Source of the DNA: Metallyticus violacea
Taxonomy: Eukaryota; Arthropoda; Insecta; Mantodea; Metallyticidae
Assembly: GCA_030762175.1 (NCBI GenBank)
Contig: CM060837.1
Location: forward strand, 5,139,501-5,203,500
Direction: 5' to 3'
DNA length: 64,000 nt
Made by a program: the position numbers and the translations under genes. The notes under the pieces are model-generated. The model did no database searches, was not told where the DNA came from, and was given only the letters and a program-made list of their open reading frames with translations. How positions within the stretch are numbered: the stretch's first letter is position 1; every line of letters starts with the position of its first letter. Positions 10,855 to 21,480 of this stretch are shown in pieces.

Positions 10855-11190
10855 TGCCCTTCACAAATCTTTGTACTATTTCCATAGGATTGTTTGATAT
10901 GGTCCTGGAGGTTGCTGTCTACAGTAGATTTCAAGATTGCCGCAGTAGAAAGTTTTAGCATTACAAAATGTAGACATCTTGTGTCCTTCGTACTTCGCCG
11001 ATTTGTTTGGTATGTCCTGAATGCAGGAAAAACGTGCTCTGAAAGGATATGTAACTAATTCACCAAAGTTGTAACAGTCTTGGCAGTTCAGAAACAAATC
11101 ACCACGGCTGATCAAAATAGACTGCTTGCGTAATTTTGATGCGGATAAAAAGCACAATGAACCACATTAATCTAAAATTGTAATTAATTT

Positions 11191-11659
11191 TAATTTTCAC
11201 AAAATGCCCCCAGAATACAGACAGTTAGGCGTATTTTTAATATGATTCATTTTAATTTCCTTTCCCTCAGTTTTTCTTTATATATTTCTGTTTATAGTTT
11301 CACAATGAAAGTTTTCACTTGCACAGGTAAAATAAACATTTCCTCTCTGGGGGATCTGTTTCTCTGTTTTTGGACTGAGAGCTGTGGACTATTCTTCACC
11401 TGTAATCCTAACAGAGGCTTTTCCGAGAATTAGCATGATTGGATTAGAGCTTAACTGAATCACATGCTAACGACCGGAAATTAGAGGAACCTGGAACAAC
11501 TTAGAGGATGAAGCTTCGAGAAGTTTGAGTCAAAGGGCTGTGAACACAGGCGCAGTAAGACCGTAGTTTGGTCTGCTGGTAAACCCATAACACAACTGCG
11601 TAAACTATTTTCGTACTGAACAGAAAGGTACTTTACATTTAAACTTTCAATATTATGTA
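11191..11659. other. no feature recognised
   Basis: AT-rich sequence with no coding or repeat match. It may include the decayed N terminus of the adjacent piggyBac. Confidence 0.4.
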
Positions 11660-12060
11660 GACAACATTACAACAAATACAGACAAAAAGAACCCGAACAT
11701 ATGTAAAAAATTTACAGGAAACTGAACCTTTAATACAAAGCCACCTTTAAACCACTCATGGGCAACGACGCATTTCTGCCAACATCCGTACTACTTTTTT
11801 ATCTCTTCGACCGAAGCGAACCTTCACCCTTTGAGAAAATGTTTGACTTTCGGAAGCCGGAGCAAGATCTGGAGAATATGGAGGATGCGGAAAAATAAAT
11901 AAGCCATGCTTAGCGAGGAATCGCTCACCTGGAGCGACCGATGTGCTGCAACATTGTCTTGATGGACAACTGAATTTATTCCCTGCCACAAATGATTCCG
12001 TTTTCGTTGCACTGCGTCACGAAGACGCCTAAGAATGGCAGCATAGTCTTCTTATTGAAT
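11660..12060 (-). mobile_element. mariner C-terminal fragment
   Basis: Minus-strand frames give VHQDNVAAHRSL (second catalytic Asp block), RFLAKHGLFIFPHPPYSPDL (leading to the third Asp, which is itself lost) and a shifted FPKVKHFLKG. A C-terminal hydrophobic KGGFVLKV follows near 11750-11700. At least two frameshifts occur. The N-terminal half is absent. It is a lineage distinct from family 1. Confidence 0.8.
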
Positions 12061-12397
12061 TCTAAATGTACCTGTTGTGTGCTTTGTTAGTCGTAAGACA
12101 TTAACTACTACTCCTGCGCTGCCGCAGTCTGTCATATGACGTATCTTAAAATAGACCAATGAAATGAAACGACAATTTGAATTTTGAGCAATCACAGCCG
12201 GATCACAGAGTGAAATTGTCGAAAAAAAATTATCAAATCCGTTTTATCACGTAACATGCATTGTCTTGTGGTCAGTGTAGCCAACTCTATACCTCTACTA
12301 TATAATTCCTGAACATGCATCACTGACCACCTTTGCTAGAGGTGGTGGGGACTATTGATAGCAACAAAAGCATGGACAGTCGACAATCATACCGTAA
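12061..12397. other. no feature recognised
   Basis: No coding or repeat match was found between the mariner fragment and repeat R1. Confidence 0.45.
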
Positions 12398-12503
12398 AAT
12401 GGAGGGTTCTTCAAAGCGTTTTGGTGATGCGGTAAGTGTGCAAATTGTTATTATCATTAGAATTCCAAACCACAGAATGCAAATAAAAATAGAGACATTG
12501 TAT
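12398..12503 (+). repeat. dispersed repeat R1, copy 1
   Basis: About 105 bp starting AAATGGAGGGTTCTTCAAAG and ending near ATAGAGACATTGTA matches the reverse complement of 21481-21585, at roughly 80 percent by eye. Similarity starts and stops sharply at both ends. A GTAAGTG donor-like string lies at 12431 but is not conserved in the other copy. Its identity is unknown. Confidence 0.7.
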
Positions 12504-12899
12504 GTTATCTTTTATTTTCTTCAGTTGCTATCAGAAAATCGAACTGTATGATTGTAATAGTCGACTTGTGTCCATTTCAGTCTCACAGTTTCTAAACAGA
12601 ATAGATATTCATAAGTATAACAAGTGTTAATATTCTGTGTACGATTTCAAATATATATCACTTTTATTTTTTATTGTGTTCATGAAATAGTCCTAAACCT
12701 GTGTTTTGCTCATCTTTATTGACATTACTGACAATCGGCATTCTTCTGTCGCAAAATTGCTTCAAAAGCTTAGGTACAAATATACAACGATTAAGTTTTG
12801 TTAGCCAAGTTTAGAATAATTATGTTTGAATTTTTATTTTATTCTTGAAATAATCACTCGAGTAGAGGTTTCGTAATATTTGTTAAGTATCATACATTT
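12504..12899. other. no feature recognised
   Basis: AT-rich spacer without coding or repeat match. Confidence 0.5.
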
Positions 12900-13905
12900 T
12901 ATGGCGCGCTGTCAACTTTCAGACGCATATGTGAAGTCACTTGTTGGTGACGAGCGTGTAAACAAACTAGTGTTAGCATTTTCCATAAAATGGATAAAAC
13001 TTACACACGAACTGTGATAAAATAGTTTATTTTGAAGGGTTTAGCCCCATCAGAAATACAAAAGAAGTTAGAATCCTTATTAAAGGATTCTTCCCCTTTG
13101 TTTTCGATGGTTAAAACGTGGACTGCTGAATTTAAGCGTGAATTCAAGAAATTGAGCGTTAAGAGCATCCGAAAACTGACGAGACCGACAATTATGACAA
13201 AAATTCACAATGCCATGTTTAACGATTAAAGATACACTAACATTGCAAAGAACTCGATAGGTCGTATCCACTACAATTTATACAAAGTTTTGGGCATGAG
13301 AAATCTTTCAACTCTATGGGTGAATGGACAAAAAAAAATCACGCGAATGAACATTTCACAAGTGTGTTTAGACTTGTTTAAACGTAATTCCAGTGAGTTT
13401 TACAGATGTTTCATAACAATAGATTCATCACTACACGCCAGAGACAAAGGAGCAGTCCAAACAGTAGGTAGCAACAGGTGAAAGTGCACCAAAGGAAGCA
13501 AAAACGGTTCCATCTGCAGGGTTTTCTGGGATTCTCCCGGTGTGGTGCTCCTCCAGAAGAGCAGAACCATCACCGGAGAACATTACACGTCACTACTGGA
13601 CCAACTCAGGCTAAACTCCAAGTCTTGCGAAAAAGAAATCACACCCGTCCGGGAACCTTCACTTCCAAGTGCTCCGATGCGATTGCTTTTTGTTCTCAAA
13701 CCAGAATAATTGGCTGAGTGGACGAAGATTCACAACAAATGAGGTTGATGTTGAGACAGTCGCTTGTTTTTTACAGTCGGGCAAATCTTTTTTATTGAGG
13801 GCATTAAAAAGTGGGAAAGTCGTTGGAGTAAATACAAGGTGAATATGTTGAAAAATAAACAAAGAATATGGTATGTCACTAGTAATATTTGGAAACGTTT
13901 GTGTT
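12900..13905 (+). mobile_element. near full-length degraded mariner
   Basis: A start ATG at 12990 opens MDKTYTRTVIK, then (after a stop) LKGLAPSEIQKKLESLL and VKTWTAEFKREFKK, the N-terminal helix-turn-helix of mariner. Next come GMRNLSTLWV, RMNISQVCLDLFKRN and YRCFITIDSS, the region of the first catalytic Asp. FWDSPGVVLL and ITGEHYTSLLDQLR follow in shifted frames. From 13676 CDCFLFSNQNNWLSGRRFTT gives the third Asp block, and the end reads FFIEGIKKWESRWSKY. The second Asp block (HQDNAP) is not visible. Many frameshifts occur. Motif style matches the copies at 47250 and 62815. Confidence 0.85.
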
Positions 13906-13943
13906 CATCAGAACGGGTATCAAGTTCAGCGAAATAGAGCGAC

Positions 13944-14786
13944 TTGTCACATTGGGGTTGGTTTAATCAGCTGATCTCTCAATTAGGAGACATTTTTTGG
14001 AAACACGATCAAGCACATTTTGAAGTGAAACCATTTTCTGAGAAACCAAAACGAAGAAAACTTTTGAAAAGCAATGACAGGCCTGATGTCTTGCTAAACA
14101 AACTGTGCAATGTTTGTCTTCTTATGAATACTTTACATGGCACGAGAAGGATAAAGAAGACGAACCACGCAACAAAAGCAAGAACCTGTACACAAAAGAT
14201 ATACGTGTCTTATATCAGGCATCAAATTGCTCCCCAGTTGCAAACTGTTTTTTTTTTTTTTTTTCCTCCTCCGCTTCACCCGTGTTTCTCTTACACTCAC
14301 TCATTCTCTCCACACCAGGTCGTCAATCGTCTTGACACTTCTTTCGGCATTCTCCCTCCCTCTATCCGCGCAACCCTCGACCAGATAGATCGAACACAAT
14401 CTCCCAGAATCCTCCACGCGCCGAGAAAAATAAAGGAAAAAAAAATAGCTCAAGAGTCAGGTGATTCTTTTCCCAGGGCATCCGTTTTGTGGGGTGGGCT
14501 GGTAGGTGGTGTTGGTGGTGCCGGGCAAATTGAATTATATTCGCAGTCATGCACCAAGGCCATATACCCCGCGTGTAAAGCCACAGTAGCGAAACTCTTT
14601 CTTCTTTCCTTTTTTATGGCCAGGACACCATTGCCATTCCTGTATTCTACTCCGATGCTAAGCAGAGTGCTACAGGTGGAACATGAAGCAAAACCCCTAA
14701 GCATTCCTTCACTCGGCGGTACAGCTTTAGTTTATAGCTGTATGTGGTTCGGCATTGTCATTTTGCAAGCATACGAGGAGTGTTGA
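13944..14786 (+). other. longest open frame in the window, 280 codons, no recognised homology
   Basis: A single uninterrupted frame from ATG to TGA. The protein has no recognisable domain. It is interrupted by a T-run that encodes six Phe and by low-complexity Pro, Leu and Gly-rich stretches. Part of the opposite strand is also open, which fits a locally GC-richer segment (14280-14720) with few stops by chance. I regard it as a fortuitous ORF rather than a gene. Confidence 0.3.
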
Positions 14787-14839
14787 ATAACCTGTGTATC
14801 TGAATATGAAAAAAAAAAAAAAAATTACAAAATATTTTG

Positions 14840-15015
14840 ACGGTGATACCTGATGATACATGAACTGAAATTATAAATTGGGAAAGGATTTTTTTTAAAA
14901 GTAGGAAGCGTTCCAGGCCTAAGTTTAGGTTACTTCCCCGGTATTTGCCATTTATCAGGACTGAGGAAAATCTGGAAAAAAACTCTGTCAGAGAGAACGG
15001 TGGTGGGATTGATAA
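14840..15015 (-). repeat. SINE-A copy lacking head
   Basis: Reverse complement of the SINE-A body. GGCATTTGCC-type and TCAGTCCT-type blocks flank CGTTCCAGGCCTAAGTTTAG. At the low-coordinate end there is a TGATGATACATGA string that belongs to the SINE 3' region. The tRNA-like head beyond 15015 is missing or decayed. Confidence 0.7.
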
Positions 15016-15580
15016 GGGTTAAGTACCACTAGGTCTTTTATGATTTTGTCATCCGTTTCCCAGAACTGCATTGTTCAATTTTTGAAAGGCAGGAATTAAC
15101 AGCGAACTGTCAATAAGGCTGCAGCGAACGAGACCATGATGACCGTCATAGTTCGGGAAGTTGAACGAATAGCACCGGATAGACTGACTGCAGACGTATT
15201 ACAGTTTCCATGCTAGTGCGTTCATCCTTCATTACGACCGCTTACATGTTACTGACAGCTGAGCAGAGGATGATGAGAGTGGTCGTGTGTCGGACGCTTC
15301 AGCGCCTGGTAACGGAGCATGGCGAGGTCATTCCGTCATTACGATCGTCACACCGGTGGACAAGCCAGTGCATATTTTCCTAACTTTAGGTTGAAATTTA
15401 TAGAACAAATGCAATTCTGAGCACGCTCCAACACAGCTCTGACTGTGTATACATGTGTTGTCGCTGAGATGAATCTCAAGCGAGAGCTTTTCCACGACTT
15501 TGAAATTGGTTCAAGGGAGAGAGAATGTCTTGAAAGATTGCATCCTTCATTTAGGTATCTTTGCCCTTCGCAATCACTAC
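15016..15580. other. no feature recognised
   Basis: GC-richer than its surroundings, but with no confident coding or repeat match. It may contain decayed transposon sequence. Confidence 0.4.
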
Positions 15581-16059
15581 CAGGGTAGGTCCATAAGTTT
15601 CCGGCCTCGCCTTCACAAATGCCTTATCTGGTGTCATATTTTATCTGTTAAGTAAATAATTGCAGCTCTAACTGTGTTCAGTTGCATGTAGAAGGCAATG
15701 TGTAAAAGATTGTGACATGTTCAAAATGGAGTATTAAGTTCTTCCCAAAAGAAGGACTTACTACAAATGAAATTAAACAGCGATTGGATGGTGTATATGG
15801 GGAAGCATCCCCCTCATATTCTACCGTAAAAGAATGGGCCAAACTTTTTCGAATGGGTTGAGAAAGCATTGAACACGAAGAGCGTGCAGGTCTGCCCTTG
15901 GAGGTGCTCACTCCTGAAAACATCGCTCTTGTAGAAGGAGAAATTATGAAAGACCGGTGGATCAGAGTTACAGAAATAGCAGCAAATTTGGGCCTTTCTT
16001 TGAATTATTCATGAACACTTACACATGAATGAGATTAGTGCCTAGACTCCTTTCCTCAG
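15581..16059 (+). mobile_element. mariner family 1, 5' half
   Basis: Starts at the 5' inverted repeat CAGGGTAGGTCCATAAGTTT and continues through the family-1 leader. Shifted frames encode the helix-turn-helix region (EVLTPENIALVEGEI, then EIAANL). Nucleotide similarity to the copies at 17233 and 24497 runs up to TTTCCTCAG at about 16059 and then stops abruptly, where a different mariner begins. Confidence 0.85.
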
Positions 16060-16295
16060 AGACAGTGCATCAGCCCACACTGCAATAGAAAGAACCTAAT
16101 TTCTGCAGCAGTCAAACGTTTGTCCATACATTTCGGATCTGACCCCATGTGATGTTTTTTTTTTTTTTTTCCTTAAATTAAAAGAAAAAGTTTGCGGCCA
16201 AATATTTCAATCACCTGAAGACGCATGGGCTGCATACAAAGAATGTATTTACACCCTATCCAAACGTACAAAATCGTTTAACGTTGAAAATGTGC
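16056..16295 (+). mobile_element. mariner of a second lineage, catalytic C-terminal fragment
   Basis: Plus-strand reading gives SASAHTAIE (second Asp block, the D-N itself replaced) and ISDLTPCDVFFF (third Asp block, D present). KVCGQIFQSPEDAWAAYKE follows. The ESPEAA-like stretch matches the family whose N-terminal half lies at 29469-30060. It joins family-1 sequence directly at about 16059. Confidence 0.75.
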
Positions 16296-16329
16296 TATGA
16301 TCAAATCTGACTGTTTAAAGTTTTATTGC

Positions 16330-16485
16330 ACCCATGCTCAAAACTTTTATAGTGACCCAAATGATGAAACTTGGATCCCGAAAACAAACAGGCGAGCTCA
16401 GTCTGAAAACCACCTGGCTCTCCAACATCGTCAAGCCGTTCGTTTATTAACATACATGCCTCCAGCAAACGACGTTTAATAGAGA
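16330..16485 (+). mobile_element. mariner fragment around the first catalytic Asp
   Basis: Two plus-strand frames read together as DPNDETWIP and then DPENKQASSV, KPPGSPTSSS. This resembles the mariner sequence following the first catalytic Asp (D-E-T-W, D-P-E-T-K-Q-Q-S, P-G-S-P-T). It lies downstream of a C-terminal fragment, so the order is not that of one element. The call is weaker than for the other mariner pieces. Confidence 0.5.
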
Positions 16486-17232
16486 GCATTGCAAGACTCT
16501 TTTGAAGTCCTGCCTAAACACACCCACTGAGTTGCATCCATTTGTTCACACCTTGCTCAACATTGTTGCTCAAAAACATCGCACCCTCCATACAGCCAGA
16601 ACATAACTCCGTGTCATGTTTTTCCTTATCTCAAAAACGACTAAGGGGCCAGCGTTTAGTTCATCAATGTAAAGAAGGGGGGTACACTGCCCAGTGTACT
16701 TCGTAAGTAAAAAAACATTCCTCTGTCTTTTTTAACTATACCTCGTAAATCCACCTCTGCGCCTTAGATATGTAAGCATAGAATTAAATGAAAATCTTGA
16801 ACAAAGTTTGACACAGTTTATGTTTATGCATCCTAATTCGCTATCTTTATAGCTTATAATGAACCAACGGGTTTAAAAAGTATGCAATAAACATTGCGTC
16901 GCTATTTGGTACGTTAAGGAAAACCATGGTGCCTGTGTGCCTCAGAGAGAATACTTTTTTGTGCAGGAGAACAAAGCAACCCCTGATGTCTTGTTCGTGG
17001 TAAAGATGTGGCGATGGCGTCTTGAAATGTTTGTAAACTTCTGTTCGGAATGTCAGGGTTCCCTAGCAGATCACAGAGTTGTTAGTTGGAGCTAATTCAG
17101 GAGAACAGAGCAGACAATTCACTTCGTGTTGTTAAAGAAAACCCTTTAGTACCGCAAACTGTCGCTCATGGCATCAGGGGTGTCAACTATCTCCATCTTT
17201 TCACCAACTCATATATAATTTCGAAGCCATAT
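16486..17232. other. no feature recognised
   Basis: No coding or repeat match was found, although the local composition suggests decayed mobile DNA. Confidence 0.4.
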
Positions 17233-18535
17233 ATAAGAGCAGGTCCATAAGTTTCCGGCTCACCGATAACGATTATCACTTTCATAAAACCCCTATCTGT
17301 TTTCATACCTTATCTGTTAAGTAAATAATTACAAGTGTTACTTCCACTCCGCTTTATTTACCTTTTCAGATATAGTTGCATAAAGAAAGCTATGTGTAGA
17401 AGATTGTGACATGTTCAAAATGGAGTTTCGAGCTGTTATTAAGTTCTTCACAAAAGAAGGAGGAGTCGGTCCTGGTGGTGTAATGGTTACCATACTTGCC
17501 TCCTAAACCGTTTAAGAACCTCAAGCCTGAAAGAGAGGCCTATGAGCAAAATTTGTCGGCCGTTTCACGCCCTGAATTGAATGGGACGCTAATGACCTGA
17601 GATGCTAAAGAGCGTCCATAAATAAAACCATCAAAAAGAAAAAGAAGAATAAGGACGGCCCTTGGAGGTGCTCACTCCTGAAAACATCATTCTTATGGTA
17701 GGAGAAATTACGGAAGACTGGCGTCACAAAGTTACAGAAATAGCAGCAAGGTTGAGCATTTCTAAAACAACAGTCTTTCGAATTATTCATGAACATTTAA
17801 ACATGAATAAGGTTAGTGCAAGATGGGTGTCTAGGCTTCTTTCCTCAGTCCAAAAGCAGCAACCAATCATCTGTTATCAGGCGTTTTTGGAGCTCTGCCG
17901 TGGCAACGAGAGAGAGAAGCTCTGCTAACCATTGTTATAGGAGATGAAACTATGGCGCTCTATTATGATCCCTTGTCCAAAAGAGAATCAATGGAGTGGC
18001 GTAAACCTGGCGAAGCATCGCCTCTAAAGGCCAAGGTCACTCGGTCAACCAAGAAGAGGCCACAATCGTTTGGGACTGTGAAGGAATACTCTTCATTGAC
18101 TTCAAGGAGAGGAACACCACAGTAAATGGAGAGTACTATGCTGGCCTACTGCACAGACTACGTGCTTCCTTCAAAGAGAAAAGACAAGGAAAGCTGAGTG
18201 GTGATGTGCGCCTTCTTCACGACAACGCGGCAGTGCACACAGTTCTTGTTGCAAAGGAAGTTGTGAAGAAATGTGGCTTCAAGGAGACCGACCATCCACC
18301 CTACAGCCCATATCTAGCTCCCAGTGACTATTTCCTCTTCTTAAAACTCAATAAGAACCTTGGAGGAAGAAAATTTAAGTATGACGAAGAAGTGATGGGT
18401 GCTGTTTTTGCCCATTTTGCAAACAAGACTTCTGACTATTTTGGGCGAGGGGATTGAAGTGTTAATTCAAAGATGTGAGAAGTGTAATGCAATAAAGAGT
18501 AACTATATTGAAAAGTGAAATATAGTTTTTATCTT
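17233..18535 (+). mobile_element. mariner family 1 (DD34D), interrupted by SINE-B
   Basis: The 5' inverted repeat is GCAGGTCCATAAGTTTCCGG at about 17239. The leader is followed by a SINE-B that replaces about 140 bp of the N-terminal coding region (17462-17652). From 17662 the helix-turn-helix continues (RHKVTEIAARLSISKTTVFR, IIHEHLNMNKVSARWVSRLL). Catalytic blocks are GDETMALYYD-like at about 17940, LLHDNAAVHTVLVAK at 18213 and HPPYSPYLAPSDYFLF at 18293. The second and third catalytic Asp codons lie at 18221 and 18326, exactly 35 codons apart, the DD34D spacing of mariner. The coding end at 18457 is out of frame at the tail. No 3' inverted repeat was found; the next element's 5' end starts immediately. 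Confidence 0.92.
17462..17652 (+). repeat. SINE-B copy, internally deleted, inside mariner
   Basis: The head GTCCTGGTGGTGTAATGGTT jumps after about 45 bp to the SINE-B 3' half (AAGAACCTCAAGCCTGAAAG, GGCCGTTTCACGCCC, GAGCGTCCATAAATAAA). The A-rich tail then runs to about 17652. The B box and the body up to the CGAAGG region are missing. Flanking mariner sequence has lost about 140 bp relative to the copy at 15581. Confidence 0.85.
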
Positions 18536-18539
18536 TGTC

Positions 18540-19670
18540 ATACCCTGGTTAGTCCATAAACTTGTGGATTTACTTCACTACATAAGTAGACAGGAACAGT
18601 TGACTTGCCTGCTTTTCTCAATTGATCACATTCGAATACGAGACAATGGCGGTGCCTCTTAGTGACTGTACAGCCTTGAGCAGCGCTGTGGGCAAAAGAT
18701 ATGGATCCAAGAATATTAAACAATTGCTTCGCAACTACGTCACGCTAAGCTGTTTGCAGCTGGATGTAGAAGTTCTCTGAAGGACGACACGTATCAAAGA
18801 CGAACACCGCTTCGCTTGGTCAACGGATTGAGGCGAATTCGCAACGATTTGAAGACTTAATCCCAGCAGACAGAAGGGTGGCTGCAGAAACTAATTTCGC
18901 TGGAGTCTGTGCAGGCTGATCCCACAACACAAAAAGCACAGCATTTTTCTGGCATTACAGCATCTCATTCGCTATCACGATGAAGGAGGGAGCCCGAATT
19001 GTTTAAGGTGTTGTGTCTGGGATTTACCATTACTTGACGAGACATAGCGTGAAAATATCCTGTCTCTTTTGCCGAGAAAGTGACGCTCACAGTGTTCTGG
19101 GATCACGAAAGCATCTGCTCAGCTTATTCCAGCCTCAAGGACAAACCGTAAATGCCGACTTCTACTGTGACATCCTCACAAAATTTCTTAACGCAGTTGA
19201 ACAGAAGCAAAGGCGTATTACTCTTGCATGACAGCACGCGTCCTCATGTTGCGAACAAGACAAATGAGACTCTGAGAAAAGTCAAGTGGAAAGTATAAGC
19301 ATCCTCCATATAGCCCCAATTTCACCCCAAGCAACTTCTATTTGTTCCGCTCTTTTAAGATTATCTTATAAGTGAACACTTCTCTAACACTGAAGCTGTA
19401 GAAAGCCAATACTCTTATTATGTAAGTTCTGTATCTGTTTATAAGGGGGTGATGGTAAAAGGTGAGATATTGTTTCATTAAGAAATAACCGGGTACTTTA
19501 CACCATAACCCTGATTGAACGTCTCTGTAGGGTATCAGGTGCGAAGTGTTTCTTGTATGCGAGAAGTGGCTAATGAGGGTCACACCCACACTTAAGATGT
19601 AATTTATGGACGTTGTTAATAATCGCAGCCCATCTGCTGTGGCTGCGCGCGGCACTTATCCATGTTTCTT
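18540..19670 (+). mobile_element. mariner of a further lineage, degraded
   Basis: Begins with GTTAGTCCATAAACTTGTGG, which resembles a mariner 5' inverted repeat. Plus-strand blocks read SLKDDTYQRRTP and LVNGLR (linker after the helix-turn-helix). VTLTVFWDHESI and an out-of-frame LKDKP/NADFYCDILTK follow at about 19080-19180. GVLLLHDSTRPHVANKTNET carries the second Asp. Near the end ERLCRVSGAKCFL resembles the K-C-I end block. The third Asp block is destroyed. It abuts the preceding mariner with no spacer. Confidence 0.8.
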
Positions 19671-20395
19671 TACCCACCCTTCCTCAGCTTTCACCCTTTT
19701 ACTTTTTAATCTTCTATCACACTTTCCTTTCGCTTAATTTTGTTTTTTCCTTTATGACTTTCGGTTGCTATTGCTGTTGATTTTTCTGTGACTATTTTTG
19801 TTTCTATCGTGTTCTTTTTTCGTTTCATTGCGGCAGAAATCGTTTTTGTTATTTATTTCTACATTTTCTTCTGGTATAATTGTTATAATCCAGCCATTCA
19901 TTTTATTATTAGACGGAATCTCTAAGAGCGCTACAAAAGGTTGCTCTCTTCTTTAAAGTTCACTTAAAAAGAAGAATGGGAAAGGGGAAGTCGGTTACAT
20001 TTTTTGAATTGAATGTGAAATGGTAAAAAGTTTTTGGGATGGAAAATGGGACAAATCACAACATGAAATAGTGAACACAAAAATGTTTTAAGTAGAGAAA
20101 AGGAATAAGATAGAGGAAATTTAAGGAAAGGTAAGGAATAAGTGGAGAAGAAGTTTTAAAGAAGGTGCTTGAGGGCATATGTAATGATGAAAATCAGTAA
20201 TTCATGTTGGGGGTCCTTTACCATACATATAACCTCGTGGTTGGAATATGGGAGGGCCTCAGTTTTGGTGGTGTTGAACTTTTGGAGACTTTGTGTTTAT
20301 TTAAATTAAATTTTAATTGTATAATTTTGTAAACTATACATTGCTTGAATTTTTAATGTTGAATAAATACATTCATTCATTCGTTCGATCCGCAA
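19671..20395. other. no gene; (ATTC)n tail at right edge
   Basis: No coding match. The stretch ends with AATAAATACATTCATTCATT at about 20361-20380, an (ATTC)n microsatellite like the tails of SINE-A. The upstream DNA could be a non-LTR retroposon 3' end, but no protein motif supports it. Confidence 0.4.
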
Positions 20396-20480
20396 GGGTG
20401 GTCGAGGTCGTTAAGGCGCGGACTCGTGCGTGGGTAGTTTGCGGTTCGGATTCTTCCCTGACTGAGGAGCAGGTGAGGAA
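20396..20480 (+). repeat. SINE-A head fragment
   Basis: GGTGGTCGAGGTCGTTAAGG followed by CGCGGACTCGTG and a degraded B box (GCGGTTCGGATTC), then CCCTGACTGAGG. It stops after about 85 bp and starts right after an (ATTC)n run. Confidence 0.8.
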
Positions 20481-21480
20481 TTATGCACACATAACTTGCA
20501 TTTTAATGATCGATCAGGTATACCATGGCTTAGATTGGGAGCACAAAAAATGAGAAATGAAACGGACGCTAGAGTTTGTCCTGTTTTATGGAAACCTGCA
20601 AGATTGGTAACATATACTTGCACATTGTCTAAGCACGAAACAATGGCGGCTGAGCTATGTAGTCAAGTTCACCGGTATCCGAGCTAGTAGTCTCAGTACC
20701 TCAGAGGGTTAACCGCTCCCCTGTCAAATCTTATCCCAAGATAGTCAAATTGTTTAACGGATTATTTCTCCTTCATGTGCTCATTTTTTATATATTAGTA
20801 TGACAGTTATAAGGAAAAATCAGGGACCGACAGTGAGTGAAGCACTGGATATTTTAAAGGCGTTTGTTATTTTTACATTTACTCAAAAATTGAATTGTAA
20901 TGAATCGATGAATAAATGTTGTTTCCATATTAAACAAGTGTAATTTCTTGTAATACTGTTTCAGGAATTGCAGATAAAATTTAATTAGTAACTTTGTGTC
21001 CCTTGAAGGCTACTCAATATTTATCTCTAACCAGGCATTACGACTATGAAACATTTCAATGCCCATTATAAAGATGTTAAAAGACCTCCCCCCACATTAA
21101 ATAGCCAGGATTACAAGTAGGACACGTGAGCAAGGGAATATGAGCAGCGCATGTTTGGGAGTTGAATTAAAACTTTGTATGACGGGTGCTTAGGCCATTG
21201 TCATCTCTTTGAGTAGTTCATTTCCAGAACAAGAGAGGGGAGTAGCGTTGTAATGTAAATTGATATTACAGAGCGTCAAGAGTAGCAAGGGATAAACTTC
21301 CCCAACAAAACAAAGCATCAAGAGAAGGGAGCAGATAGAAACAAGAAGTATATCAATACATTACCGACCGGCTGTTTGCGGGACATGTGAAGTGGAAACA
21401 CTTTGCAGCAATGCTATCTTCGCTTGTCACAGTGACAGTAAATAAATAAATATTGCATAACATAAAGTCCCCAAATATAC
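20481..21480. other. no feature recognised
   Basis: No coding or repeat match was found in this kilobase apart from scattered AT-rich tracts. Confidence 0.5.

Larger units (their letters stand above)
9113..11190 (-). mobile_element. piggyBac-like transposon fossil with two nested insertions
   Basis: Minus-strand blocks occur in the order of a piggyBac transposase. At 11060-10870 IQDIPNKSAKY, FCNAKTFYCGNLEIY and GPYQT are visible. At about 10200-9880 NLTVANWDTSIPL, YTGIVKKN, REVESSLFGFQ, YVPKRNKTIIL and TKGGVDTV follow. At 9860-9780 comes MALAIFYSAEH, and at 9245-9130 a cysteine-containing tail (CKSHAKRQVVCVSC) like the terminal zinc-binding domain. From memory of the family the three catalytic Asps lie in the FCD-like, DNW-like and GGVD blocks. 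Here the first is Asn and the second Ala, and only GGVD survives. Two later insertions split it: a SINE-A at 9252-9509 and a DUF4817-type element at about 10206-10854. Stops and frameshifts make it a dead copy. Confidence 0.85.

Noticed and set aside
20396..20687. Exon-like frames near the SINE-A head
   Set aside because: They are the read-through of a SINE-A head and have no protein similarity.
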